From assembly GCF_965204125.1 (NCBI RefSeq), contig NZ_OZ241968.1, positions 1,736,001 to 1,800,000 of the forward strand: 64,000 nucleotides of DNA. The letters are read 5' to 3'. This document shows, in pieces, positions 7,063-15,738 of this stretch. A program made the position numbers and the translations under genes. A model generated the notes under the pieces. The model saw only the letters and a list, made by a program, of their open reading frames with translations. It did not search any database and was not told the origin of the DNA. The first letter of the stretch is position 1; every line of letters starts with the position of its first letter. This DNA comes from Poriferisodalis sp965204125 (GTDB taxonomy: Bacteria; Actinomycetota; Acidimicrobiia; Acidimicrobiales; Poriferisodalaceae).

Positions 7063-9459
7063 GTGGCAGACGAGCCATTCGGGCTGGATGAGACGACGCC
7101 GACGACGGGCGGTCCATTCGGTGAGCCTGTGCCGCGCCGCGAGGACAGCCGGCTGCTGCGCGGGCGCGGTCGCTATATCGCCAACGTCCGCTATGACGGC
7201 CAGCTCGCAGTGGCGTTCGTGCGGAGTCCCGTAGCTCATGCGCGGATCGTCTCGGCGGATGTCTCAGCTGCTCGCCAAGCCCCCGGCGTGTTCGATGTTG
7301 CGACCGGCGCCGACCCGGACTTCGCAGGCTTGGCGCTCGTAGCCGAGTCGGCGTTGCGTACCCATGTGAACACCCCCCAGCCGGTGCTCGCGACCGGCAA
7401 GGTGCGTTACCAGGGCGAAGCCGTCGCGGCAGTGGTCGCTGCCACCCCTGCGGCGGCAGCCGACGCCGCCGAGCTCGTCGAGGTGACCTATGACGAACTC
7501 CGGGTGCACGTCGATGCTGTCGCTGCAGCAGCAGATCCCTCCGAACCGGTGCACGACATCGCGCCCGACAATCTCATCGTCACCCGCACCTTCGATGCCG
7601 GCGACGCGGATGGGGCAATTGACGGCTCGCACCTGGTGCTCGAACGCCGCTACCGCACCAACCGGCACGGTGCCACGCCCATGGAGGGTCGCGGCGCCGT
7701 GGCTCTCTGGAATCGCGAGGGCACCAAGCTGACGCTGCACGCCACCTCGCAGGTGCCGTACCTGCACCGCAGCGGCATGGCCAAGGTGCTCGGATTGGCC
7801 GACGGCGCCGTGCGCATGGTGGTCGGCGACGTCGGCGGCGGGTTCGGCATCAAGGGGGCGCTGTACCCCGAAGACGTCGTGGTGAGCCAGCTCGCACGAC
7901 GGCTGGGCCGCCCGGTGGGCTGGGTGGAAACCCGCTCGGAGCACATGGCAACTGCGCTGCATGCCCGTGACCATCACTACTCGGTGCGGGCTGGCTTCGA
8001 GGCCGACGGCACGCTGGTGGCGGTCGACGCAGTGCTGCATGCCAACGTGGGGGCCTACAGCTCACCGCCATGGACGGCTGGCATCGAGCCGCTCATGGCC
8101 GGCGGCCTGCTGACCGGCCCCTACAAGCTCACCCACTACCGCTGCGAGGTGCTGGGCGTGGCCACCAACACCACGCCGACCGGCCCATACCGGGGTGTGG
8201 CCCGACCAGCGACTGTGTTCGTGATGGAGCGTCTGCTCGACGATGCGGCCGCCGAGCTCGGCATGGACCCCCTCGACGTCCGGCGCCGCAACCTCGTGGC
8301 CCCCGACGACCTGCCCTACACCGCCCCCACGCGGCTGGTGCACGACTCACGCACCTACCTCGACTGTCTTGAGCAAGCCGTGGAGCTCGTCGACTACGAC
8401 GGGTTTCGCTCGGCGCAGCAAGCTGCTCGCGCCACCGGAGACGGTCGGCTCACTGGGATCGGCTTCGCTTGCTACAACGAGCTGACCGGTCTCGGCCAGA
8501 AAGCCTCGGCGGGTCCGCGACTGCCCTTCCGCACCGGTCACGAGTCGGCTGAAGTGCGGGTGGACCCGTCGGGAGCGATCACTGCGGCCATGGGCGTCAC
8601 CTCGCAAGGCCAAGGCTTGGAAACCACCATGGCGCAGGTGGTAGCTGCCGAACTCGGCGTCGGTGTCGAACAGGTGACCGTCGAGATGGGCGACACCGAT
8701 CGCATCTCGTTCGGGATGGGCGCATTCGCCAGCCGCCAGGGTGTCATCGGCTCGGGCGCAGCAACACTGGCCGCTCGCGCCGTACTGGCAAAGACGTTGG
8801 TCATCGCAGCACACCTGCTCGAAGCCGAGCCCGACTGGCTGAGCATCGACGACGGCTTCATCCACACGCAGGATGCGCCCGCTGTCGGTGTCACCCTCGG
8901 CGAGGTCGCCCACGTGGCCTACTTCGAGCCCCACCGGCTCCCGCCCGGCGTCGAACCCGGCTTGGAAGCCATGCGTTTCTACGACCCGATGACCGGCACG
9001 TTCGCAGCGGGCGCGCAAGCCGCAGTGGTCGCGGTCGACCTTGACACCGGCGAGGTGGACCTGGCGCGCATGGTGTGCGTGGAGGACACCGGCCGCGTGA
9101 TCAACCCGATGATCGTGGAGGGCCAGATGCACGGCGCCATCGCGCAGGGCATTGGCGGCGCGCTGTACGAGCACTTCGTCTACGACGCCGATGGCCAGCT
9201 GCACTCGGGCACGTTCATGGACTACCTGGCCATCACCGCCGACCGGATGCCCTCGATCGAGCTGGGCCATATCGCCGATCCGGCGCACAATCTCAACCAG
9301 ATCCGCGGCGTGGGCGAGGGCGGCACGCTCGGCCCGTACGCCGCCATCGCCAATGCCGTATGCGACGCGCTTGCGCCGCTGGGCATCACCATCGACGAGC
9401 TGCCGCTCAGCCCCGCCCGTATCCACGCTGCAATCGCCGCTGCCCGCACTCAGCCCTAG
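7063..9459 (+). CDS. Xanthine dehydrogenase-family molybdopterin-binding subunit
   Basis: Large catalytic subunit (798 residues, GTG start) of a molybdenum hydroxylase of the xanthine/aldehyde/CoxL superfamily. It has the N-terminal fumarylacetoacetase-like ab-domain (about 20-130, VRYQGEAVAAVVA), then the Mo-cofactor domains with GDVGGGFGIKGALYPED, GPYRGVARPAT, and the C-terminal GVGEGGTLGPYAAIANA carrying the expected catalytic Glu. The active-site loop lacks the Cys of form I CO dehydrogenase (which has AYRCSFR there), so CO oxidation is unlikely and an aldehyde, N-heterocycle or alcohol is more plausible. No FAD (CoxM) or Fe-S (CoxS) subunit gene lies beside it or elsewhere in the window. 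Confidence 0.9.
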   Translation: MADEPFGLDETTPTTGGPFGEPVPRREDSRLLRGRGRYIANVRYDGQLAVAFVRSPVAHARIVSADVSAARQAPGVFDVATGADPDFAGLALVAESALRTHVNTPQPVLATGKVRYQGEAVAAVVAATPAAAADAAELVEVTYDELRVHVDAVAAAADPSEPVHDIAPDNLIVTRTFDAGDADGAIDGSHLVLERRYRTNRHGATPMEGRGAVALWNREGTKLTLHATSQVPYLHRSGMAKVLGLADGAVRMVVGDVGGGFGIKGALYPEDVVVSQLARRLGRPVGWVETRSEHMATALHARDHHYSVRAGFEADGTLVAVDAVLHANVGAYSSPPWTAGIEPLMAGGLLTGPYKLTHYRCEVLGVATNTTPTGPYRGVARPATVFVMERLLDDAAAELGMDPLDVRRRNLVAPDDLPYTAPTRLVHDSRTYLDCLEQAVELVDYDGFRSAQQAARATGDGRLTGIGFACYNELTGLGQKASAGPRLPFRTGHESAEVRVDPSGAITAAMGVTSQGQGLETTMAQVVAAELGVGVEQVTVEMGDTDRISFGMGAFASRQGVIGSGAATLAARAVLAKTLVIAAHLLEAEPDWLSIDDGFIHTQDAPAVGVTLGEVAHVAYFEPHRLPPGVEPGLEAMRFYDPMTGTFAAGAQAAVVAVDLDTGEVDLARMVCVEDTGRVINPMIVEGQMHGAIAQGIGGALYEHFVYDADGQLHSGTFMDYLAITADRMPSIELGHIADPAHNLNQIRGVGEGGTLGPYAAIANAVCDALAPLGITIDELPLSPARIHAAIAAARTQP

Positions 9460-9501
9460 AGCGCAGCACCCGGCACTCGCCCGTCAGGCATCACCACACA
9501 G

Positions 9502-9580
9502 ATGCACGCGATGCAACCGTTCGTGCACCTGCTGCATGCTGCACGGCGCACGCATGCAGTACATGCGACTCGTGCACGCC
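9502..9580. repeat. TGCA-rich palindromic stretch upstream of the binding-protein/receptor pair
   Basis: This 79-base stretch within the 185-base gap before the substrate-binding protein is packed with self-complementary TGCA words: two GTGCAC sites 49 bases apart (9523, 9572), TGCATGCTGCA (9533-9543) and GCATGC. No ORF fits here. It may be an operator or simply low-complexity sequence. Confidence 0.45.
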
Positions 9581-9644
9581 TACGATCCCCGTATCCATCG
9601 ACGGACGGGACGCTCCCCGCGACTCTCAGCAAAGGAAGGACGCT

Positions 9645-10901
9645 ATGTCTACTCCCCTTCGCCCGGCAGCTGGGAGGTTGGCAGTGCTGGTTGCGGGCGT
9701 GGCCATCCTGGCGGCGGCGTGCACCGGTGCTGCGCCGGATGATGACGTGACGACCGGAACATCAGAGGCTCCGGCGGCGACAGCTCCGGCGGCCGGTGTT
9801 CAGGGGATCCCGGGGGTCTCCGATGATCGTGTGCTGTTCGGGCAGTCTGCGGCGTTCAGCGGCCCGGCGCAGGCATTGGGACATGCCATGCGCTTGGGTA
9901 TCGAGGCCGCGTTCGCGGAACAGAACCAAGCAGGCGGCGTGCATGGCCGCATGCTCGAGCTCGTCACCAAGGACGACCGGTACGAGCCGGGATTCGCCTT
10001 CGCGAACACACGAGACCTGATCACCCAAGAGCGAGTGTTCGCGCTGATCGGGGAGGTGGGGACGCCCACATCGCGCTCGGCTGTTCCCCTCGCCGAATCT
10101 CGGGCGGTGCCGTTCGTTGCCCCGTTCACCGGCGCAGGCTTCCTGCGCGATCCTGATCTCAACTCGGTCGTCAACCTGCGGGCCTCCTATGCGCAGGAGA
10201 CCGAGCACATGGTGGAGCGTCTCACCGAAGACCTGGGCGTCACCCGGGTCGCGGTCATGTACCAGAACGACTCGTATGGCCAATCCGGCCTGAACGGGGT
10301 GATCGACGCCTTGGACAAGCGCGGACTCGCACCCGTTGCCACCTGGTACTACGAGCGGAACTCGAGTGCTGTGAAGGCGGCGGTGTTCCACATCGGTGAC
10401 GCAGATCCCGAAGCGGTCATCTTCATCGGTGCCTACCAGCCGGTGGCCAAGGCGATCACGCTGCTGCGCATGGACATCGATCCCGTCTTCATGGCGGTCT
10501 CGTTCGTGGGCAGCAACGCGCTGGCGCAGGAGCTGGGGGACGAGGCGCCCGGCGTGTACGTCACGCAGGTGGTCCCGATTCCCGACGACGCCGAGACTCC
10601 GGTCGTTGCGGAGTATCGGGCGGCACTCAGCGCGATCGACCCGAACGCAGCGCCTGGGTTCGTCTCGCTGGAGGGGTATCTCGCCGGGCGATTGGCCATC
10701 GTCGCACTCGAGACGTGCGGCGCAGACCTGACCCGTGAGTGCTTCTTGGGTGCATTCTCCGAGTTGGGTGCCGTCGACCTGTCCGGCGTCAGCCTCCAGT
10801 ACGGCCCCGGCGACAACCAAGGCTCCGACGATGTTCTCCTGACCGTGATCAACGACGACGGCAGGTTCGTTCCGGCGGCCGATCTTGGGGACTCGCAGTA
10901 A
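9645..10901 (+). CDS. Periplasmic-binding-protein-like lipoprotein (Liv/urea type)
   Basis: Extracytoplasmic ligand-binding protein of the Peripla_BP_6 (leucine/amide binding) type, 418 residues. The start has an AAAGGAAGGA ribosome site. A signal peptide ends in the lipobox LAAAC (Cys26), followed by a short Ala/Thr/Pro linker and then the two-lobed domain opening near GVSDDRVLFGQSAAFSGPAQ with later RVAVMYQNDSYGQSG. No permease or ATPase is in its own operon. Instead its TAA stop overlaps the ATG of a membrane receptor (TAATG), so the two are translationally coupled. The best inference is a TorT-like sensing role, with the protein presenting ligand to the coupled receptor, rather than transport. 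The Liv transporters on the opposite strand carry their own binding proteins. Confidence 0.9.
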   Translation: MSTPLRPAAGRLAVLVAGVAILAAACTGAAPDDDVTTGTSEAPAATAPAAGVQGIPGVSDDRVLFGQSAAFSGPAQALGHAMRLGIEAAFAEQNQAGGVHGRMLELVTKDDRYEPGFAFANTRDLITQERVFALIGEVGTPTSRSAVPLAESRAVPFVAPFTGAGFLRDPDLNSVVNLRASYAQETEHMVERLTEDLGVTRVAVMYQNDSYGQSGLNGVIDALDKRGLAPVATWYYERNSSAVKAAVFHIGDADPEAVIFIGAYQPVAKAITLLRMDIDPVFMAVSFVGSNALAQELGDEAPGVYVTQVVPIPDDAETPVVAEYRAALSAIDPNAAPGFVSLEGYLAGRLAIVALETCGADLTRECFLGAFSELGAVDLSGVSLQYGPGDNQGSDDVLLTVINDDGRFVPAADLGDSQ

Positions 10902-12799
10902 TGGGCCGTCTGCGGGTGTCGGCCCGTCTGGCGACGGTCACGCTGGTGGTGTTCGCGGTCATCGCCGCGAGCACGGCCGTGGCGTGGGTTGCCGTCGGCG
11001 ACTCGGCGACCCAGCCAGACGAAGCACCCGACATCGGCGCCGTGACGGCTGCCCTGGCGCTTGTACGGCAAGTGAAGTCGGTGGCGGACGCCGCCACGGT
11101 CAGCACGCAAGCCAGCATGACGCCGGAGTCGTTGGCTGAGTCGCGTGCATCTCTGGAAGCTGACATCGAAGTGCTGCGCCGGCAGCTTGACGCACTGGAG
11201 GCCGCTGGATACGCGCAGGCCTCGGCACCGATGCGCGACCTGGTCGACGCGCTGGCTGGCACGACTGCGACGATCGACGACCGTCGCCCGCAGCTCGCGG
11301 AGGTCCGGCGCGAATCAGAGCGACGCCGGCAAGCGCTGATCGCGACGACTAACTGGGAACTGCTGCCCGCCTCGGTGGCCAGCGAGGACGACGTGTTCTA
11401 TCGCTTGATCACCGACAGCGGCGATGCCATCACCCCCGACGACCTGCTGCGGTATTCGCGCCTGGCGCTCTTGACGCAGCAGGTCGACCAGGGATCGGTG
11501 TTGCTCGAGGTCGCGGCGAGGCAGTCGGACATCGCGTTCGTCGCCACTGTCGAGGAGAACGTCGATCTGGTGATGTACCAGCTCTCCGACAGTCTCGACG
11601 TCTTCTCCGAAGACACCCATCAAGATCTGCAACCCACGCTGATCCCGCTTTCTCGAGACCTCGTGGACGCTGCCTACGGCGACGCGAACCTGATCGACAT
11701 GATGAAGTCCCGCTTGGGTCTGGCGGCGTCCGAAGCGCGCAACATCGCTGCGCTCGAAGGGATCGTGGCGTCGCTGCAGACTGAGGCCACGGCGCTCCTG
11801 GCCCAGACCGTCGACAGCGTCGGATATGTCGACGGGTACGGCGGGATCGCTGATGCCTTGGACGCTGCGCTGGCGGCTGATCGGCATCTGAGCGCCGTTG
11901 CGGCAGTCGCCACGGCCAGAAGCGCCCCGACGACGCCACTGGGCGAGTTGCCGGCAGTCAGTGACGCTGCCACGGCCGGCTTCGCAGGCATTCGCCAACA
12001 TTTGGACGTGCTCGACGGCGCTGGTCACAGCGACGTGGTCGGGCCGATGCGCACATCGGTCGACCGCATGCAGTCGAATGTCGACAACGTCCACGATGGC
12101 CGCCCGGCGCTGGTCGAGGCCTTGCAAGCTGCAGCAGGTCAGCGGGCGCAGCTGAGGGCCTTCTTCGACTACCAGCTTCGTCCGGCGGTGGTCTCGAGCC
12201 TCGACAACCAGCTGTATTACATGCTGACCGGCCGCAGCGAGTTCATCGACGGCGGGGCGAGCGGTTCTGAACCGCTGTCACATGAGGAGCTCTTGCGGTA
12301 CCGGCACCTGACGCTCGTCTTCAACTCGCTCTTCCGGACCTTCTCTGGCCTCATCATCGCCATCATCATCTCCGAGCCGACGCTGATCGCCGAGGCCGAA
12401 GAGAGGTTTGCGACTGCGGCCCACCGTCTGGAGTCGAGCATTGCGTATCTGGAGCAGGAGGGCGGAAGCGAGGTGCATCCTCAACTGGTCCCGTTGGCTC
12501 GCCAGTTCATCGCCTTCGGCAACGGGGAGGCGAACTTCTTCGACTCGCTGCGGCACCGGCTTCCCCTCATCGCTCAAGAAGCAGAGCTGATCGGGTCCAG
12601 CCGTCAGGCGACGCTCGCGCTGCAAGCCGGCATCGACACGCTGCTCGACGACGTCCTCTCCGACGCTGCTGCTCTCGATCCCGATGCAAACGAACCTGAT
12701 GCGCGGGTGATCGTGCTGGCGATCGGCATCGTTGCTGCCATCGCGACGCTGCTGCTTGCCGCTGAGGTTGCCCGCCGCCGCGATCCAGAGCCGGCGTGA
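10901..12799 (+). CDS. Membrane receptor with two tandem TorS-like sensor domains and no output domain
   Basis: A 632-residue protein with one N-terminal helix (about 11-30), a large mostly helical extracytoplasmic region, and one C-terminal helix (about 603-621) followed by only about 10 residues (ARRRDPEPA). The outer region is an internal duplication. PMRDLVDALAGTTATIDDRR pairs with PMRTSVDRMQSNVDNVHDGR; DDLLRYSRLALLTQQ with EELLRYRHLTLVFNS; and IPLSRDLVDAAYGDANLIDM with VPLARQFIAFGNGEANFFDS. The GxxNLxxxxRxRLxLxAxEA pattern resembles the TorS sensor domain, which in enterobacteria contacts a periplasmic binding protein (TorT). There is no HAMP, kinase, GGDEF or methyl-accepting domain. 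It is coupled to the binding-protein gene upstream. TorS similarity is by eye; structural comparison was not possible. Confidence 0.75.
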   Translation: MGRLRVSARLATVTLVVFAVIAASTAVAWVAVGDSATQPDEAPDIGAVTAALALVRQVKSVADAATVSTQASMTPESLAESRASLEADIEVLRRQLDALEAAGYAQASAPMRDLVDALAGTTATIDDRRPQLAEVRRESERRRQALIATTNWELLPASVASEDDVFYRLITDSGDAITPDDLLRYSRLALLTQQVDQGSVLLEVAARQSDIAFVATVEENVDLVMYQLSDSLDVFSEDTHQDLQPTLIPLSRDLVDAAYGDANLIDMMKSRLGLAASEARNIAALEGIVASLQTEATALLAQTVDSVGYVDGYGGIADALDAALAADRHLSAVAAVATARSAPTTPLGELPAVSDAATAGFAGIRQHLDVLDGAGHSDVVGPMRTSVDRMQSNVDNVHDGRPALVEALQAAAGQRAQLRAFFDYQLRPAVVSSLDNQLYYMLTGRSEFIDGGASGSEPLSHEELLRYRHLTLVFNSLFRTFSGLIIAIIISEPTLIAEAEERFATAAHRLESSIAYLEQEGGSEVHPQLVPLARQFIAFGNGEANFFDSLRHRLPLIAQEAELIGSSRQATLALQAGIDTLLDDVLSDAAALDPDANEPDARVIVLAIGIVAAIATLLLAAEVARRRDPEPA

Positions 12800-12829
12800 G
12801 CCTGTGGCACTCGCCCGGCTTGGCAGTGC

Positions 12830-15688
12830 TCAGGCGTCGGCGTCCGAGCCGAGGTAGGCGTCCACCACGGCTTCGTTGACCCGGATCTCAGCAGGAGTGC
12901 CCTGTGCGATGACCCGGCCGAATTCGAGCACGTAGATGTAGTCGCACACCTCGAGCACGAGGCCCATGTCGTGGTCGATCAACAGGATCGACACGCCCTC
13001 CGAGGCCACATCCAGCAGCCGCACGCCCAGCGCGATGCTCTCGGGAGTGGTCAGTCCTGCGGCGGGCTCGTCGGCGAGCATCACTCGCGGTGCGGGCGCC
13101 AATGCGCGTGCGACGCCCACCAGCTTCTGGCTGCCGAGCGGCAGGCTCGCGGGCTTCGCCTCGGTGTTACGCGCCAGGCCCACCAGCTCCATCGCCGCAT
13201 CCACCCGGGACTCCTCAGCGGGTCGTGTCGGCACGAAGAAGTCGGCCAGCACGGAGCCGAACGAAGAACGCTCGGCGGCGACCTGCACGTTCTCGCGCAC
13301 TGTCAGGTCGTCGAACAACTCGAGCGACTGCCAGGTGCGTGTCAAGCCGAGCTGGGCGCGTACATGCGGCGCTTCGTGGGTGAGCGGTTTCCCGCAGAAC
13401 CTGACCTTCCCTCGCGACGAGACGAAGCCGGTCAGCGCATCGACAAACGTCGTCTTGCCGGCCCCGTTCGGGCCGATCAAGCCGACGATCTGGCCCTCGC
13501 GAATCTGCAGCGATGCGCTGTCCACGGCCTTCAGCCCGCCGAATCTCACCGTGAGATCGGCGACGTCGAGCACGACAGGAGCATCGTCGAAGCTCGTCGG
13601 CCGCCGCTTGCGCCAGTAGCGCGACTCGAGGGGGATCTCGACGCTCGGGCCCGCGTCGACGTCGGTGAGCCCCGTACGGGGGTCGCTGCCTTCCCGGATG
13701 GCGGTGACGGTTCGCCGGGCAGCACGCCACGCCTTCAGCCTGCGGAGGTTCTGGCGGTAGGCGCCGGCAACGCCCTCGGTGAAGAAGATGGCAGTGGCCA
13801 CGAGCGAGGCACCCGCGAGGAACTGGTACCACCTGCCGAGCGGAGCGACCCGGTCAGCGGTGATGTAGACGACGCCGAGCGGCGCGAACAGTCCCGCAAT
13901 GATCGCCCCGGCCACGCTGGTGATGCCGCACAGGTAGGCCAGCGCCAGGAAGCTCAGGCCGATCAGCACGGCAAAGCTCTCCGCGGACAGCTGGCCGCGG
14001 CTGTAGCCGATGAACGAGCCGCCCACCCCGGCCAGGAACGACGCGATGCCGAACGCCAGCATCTTGGTGCGGGCGACCGAGATCCCGATGGACGCGCCGG
14101 CACGCTCGTTGGATCGGATGGCCAGGAACCGTCGCCCGGTGGCGCTGCGCGCCAGGTTGCCGACCCCGACGGCGCACACGGTCACCACGGCCAGCACGAG
14201 GAACCCGAACTCGAGCCGTGCGAAGTTCCTTCCCTCCCGCATGCTGAGGTTCAGCCCGAACAGCGACGGGCCGGAGATGGGGTTGCCGAACAGGCCGGTG
14301 ATGGCGGAGTTGCGGAAGACGAACTCCTCGAGCGCCACCGCACCCGACAGCGTGACGACGGCGAGCTGCGCCCCCCGGATGCGCAGCGCCGACACCCCCA
14401 CGACGAGGCCGAAGCCGGTGGCCATCAGGGACGCCAGCAGCAACGACAGGGGAAACGGGATGCCCAGCGAGTCGCCCAGCTTGCTGAGCGCGAAGCCCGC
14501 GGCCCCGGCGATGGCGGCCTGTGCCAGCGAGATCTGGCCGACCAGCCCGGTCAGCACCACCAGCGACAGCATGACGACGGTCATGATCATGCTGGTGATG
14601 ATCCCGATGCGGTAGCTGCCCTGCGCCACCACCATCAGCACGCCGGCGATCGCCACCATGGCTGCGACCACGCCGGCGCGCATCTGGGGCCTCACGACCT
14701 CAGGCAAGGGGTCGGCTTGGACCGCTCCCCGGGTCGGCAAGGTGTGGCCCAGACCGAACAGGGCGATCACGATGACGCCGAAGGGCAGTGCCTCGGGTAT
14801 CCCGGTGATGGCCCAGTCGGGCCACCACGGACTGGTGGACTGGTACACCACGATCGACTGGAAGATGCCGAGGCCGAATGCTGCCGCCACGGTGACCGCG
14901 ATCGACAGCAGCCGGCCGATGACCGCCGAGGCCAGCGCGGGCACGATCGCCAGGATGTACGTCCTCGGGTTGGGCTGGGCGATCGGCGAAGCCAAGATGA
15001 TGAGGAAGCCGACGATGGTGCTCGACAGCACCCATGTGGCGCCCGCGAGTGTCTGCGGTGAGTAGCGGGCCAGGCTGACTGCCTGCTCGTTCTCGGTGGA
15101 GGCCCGTGTCGCCAGCCCCAGGCGGGTGAAGCGGAACCACGCCCAGACCGCGATGGAGGTCGCCATCACCACGCCGGTGAGCCACAGGCGGTCACGCGGG
15201 AAGCTGATGCCGGCGAAGCTGACGGGCTCGTTGGGCAGGATCGGCGCAACCACCCGAGCGGTGCTCGTGAAGTGCATCACGATCAGTGCCTGCACCACGA
15301 GCAGCACGCCCACCGACGCCACGACGCGGGCCAGGATCGGGGCGCGTCGAAGCGGCCGGAACACGAAGAAGTGCACCATCAGCCCGACGAGGCTGCATGA
15401 CAGCACCGCCAGCACGATGGCCGCCAGAAACGGCACGCTGCCGGAGCTGCCCCCCAGTCCGAAGCGGTGCTTGACGAGCACCACCGGCAGCACAAGGTCG
15501 CCGGTGCGGTTCAGCTCGTCGTAGACGTACGCCCCCCACATCGCCATCGCGCCGGTGGCGAAGTTGATGATGCCGGTGCCCCGGTAGGTGATGACGAGGC
15601 CCATCGACAGGGCCGCATACAGACAGCCCGATCCCAGACCGACGATCGCAAAGAGCAGGTACTGATCCACCTCAGAGGGGCCGATCAC
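12830..15688 (-). CDS. Fused LivH-LivM-LivG branched-chain amino acid-type ABC transporter (copy 1)
   Basis: A 952-residue fusion of two permeases and one ATPase. A LivH-like permease (about 10-300; opening DQYLLFAIVGLGSGCLYAAL) is followed by a LivM-like permease (about 340-640) and a LivG-like ATPase (about 705-952). Walker A GPNGAGKTT includes Lys745, and the signature region is LPLGSQKLVGVARAL, a degenerate LSGGQ. Walker B and the switch His appear as VMLADEP and LLIDHD. The annotated GTG gives MIGPSEVDQY; a second GTG seven codons later (MDQYLLF) matches the start of copy 2 and is equally plausible. Expected role: uptake of a branched-chain amino acid or similar polar ligand. It follows its binding protein (15739-17088) by 50 bases and has no LivF of its own. 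Confidence 0.92.
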   Translation of the reverse strand: MIGPSEVDQYLLFAIVGLGSGCLYAALSMGLVITYRGTGIINFATGAMAMWGAYVYDELNRTGDLVLPVVLVKHRFGLGGSSGSVPFLAAIVLAVLSCSLVGLMVHFFVFRPLRRAPILARVVASVGVLLVVQALIVMHFTSTARVVAPILPNEPVSFAGISFPRDRLWLTGVVMATSIAVWAWFRFTRLGLATRASTENEQAVSLARYSPQTLAGATWVLSSTIVGFLIILASPIAQPNPRTYILAIVPALASAVIGRLLSIAVTVAAAFGLGIFQSIVVYQSTSPWWPDWAITGIPEALPFGVIVIALFGLGHTLPTRGAVQADPLPEVVRPQMRAGVVAAMVAIAGVLMVVAQGSYRIGIITSMIMTVVMLSLVVLTGLVGQISLAQAAIAGAAGFALSKLGDSLGIPFPLSLLLASLMATGFGLVVGVSALRIRGAQLAVVTLSGAVALEEFVFRNSAITGLFGNPISGPSLFGLNLSMREGRNFARLEFGFLVLAVVTVCAVGVGNLARSATGRRFLAIRSNERAGASIGISVARTKMLAFGIASFLAGVGGSFIGYSRGQLSAESFAVLIGLSFLALAYLCGITSVAGAIIAGLFAPLGVVYITADRVAPLGRWYQFLAGASLVATAIFFTEGVAGAYRQNLRRLKAWRAARRTVTAIREGSDPRTGLTDVDAGPSVEIPLESRYWRKRRPTSFDDAPVVLDVADLTVRFGGLKAVDSASLQIREGQIVGLIGPNGAGKTTFVDALTGFVSSRGKVRFCGKPLTHEAPHVRAQLGLTRTWQSLELFDDLTVRENVQVAAERSSFGSVLADFFVPTRPAEESRVDAAMELVGLARNTEAKPASLPLGSQKLVGVARALAPAPRVMLADEPAAGLTTPESIALGVRLLDVASEGVSILLIDHDMGLVLEVCDYIYVLEFGRVIAQGTPAEIRVNEAVVDAYLGSDADA

Positions 15689-15738
15689 TCATCTCAAGAT
15701 GCTCGCAGATGAACTGGCGGCGGTGTGGTGATTGCCGG

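Noticed and set aside
7063..9459. CO dehydrogenase large subunit (CoxL form I)
   Set aside because: The active-site loop reads GPYRGVARP without the Cys that binds copper in form I enzymes, and coxM/coxS are missing.
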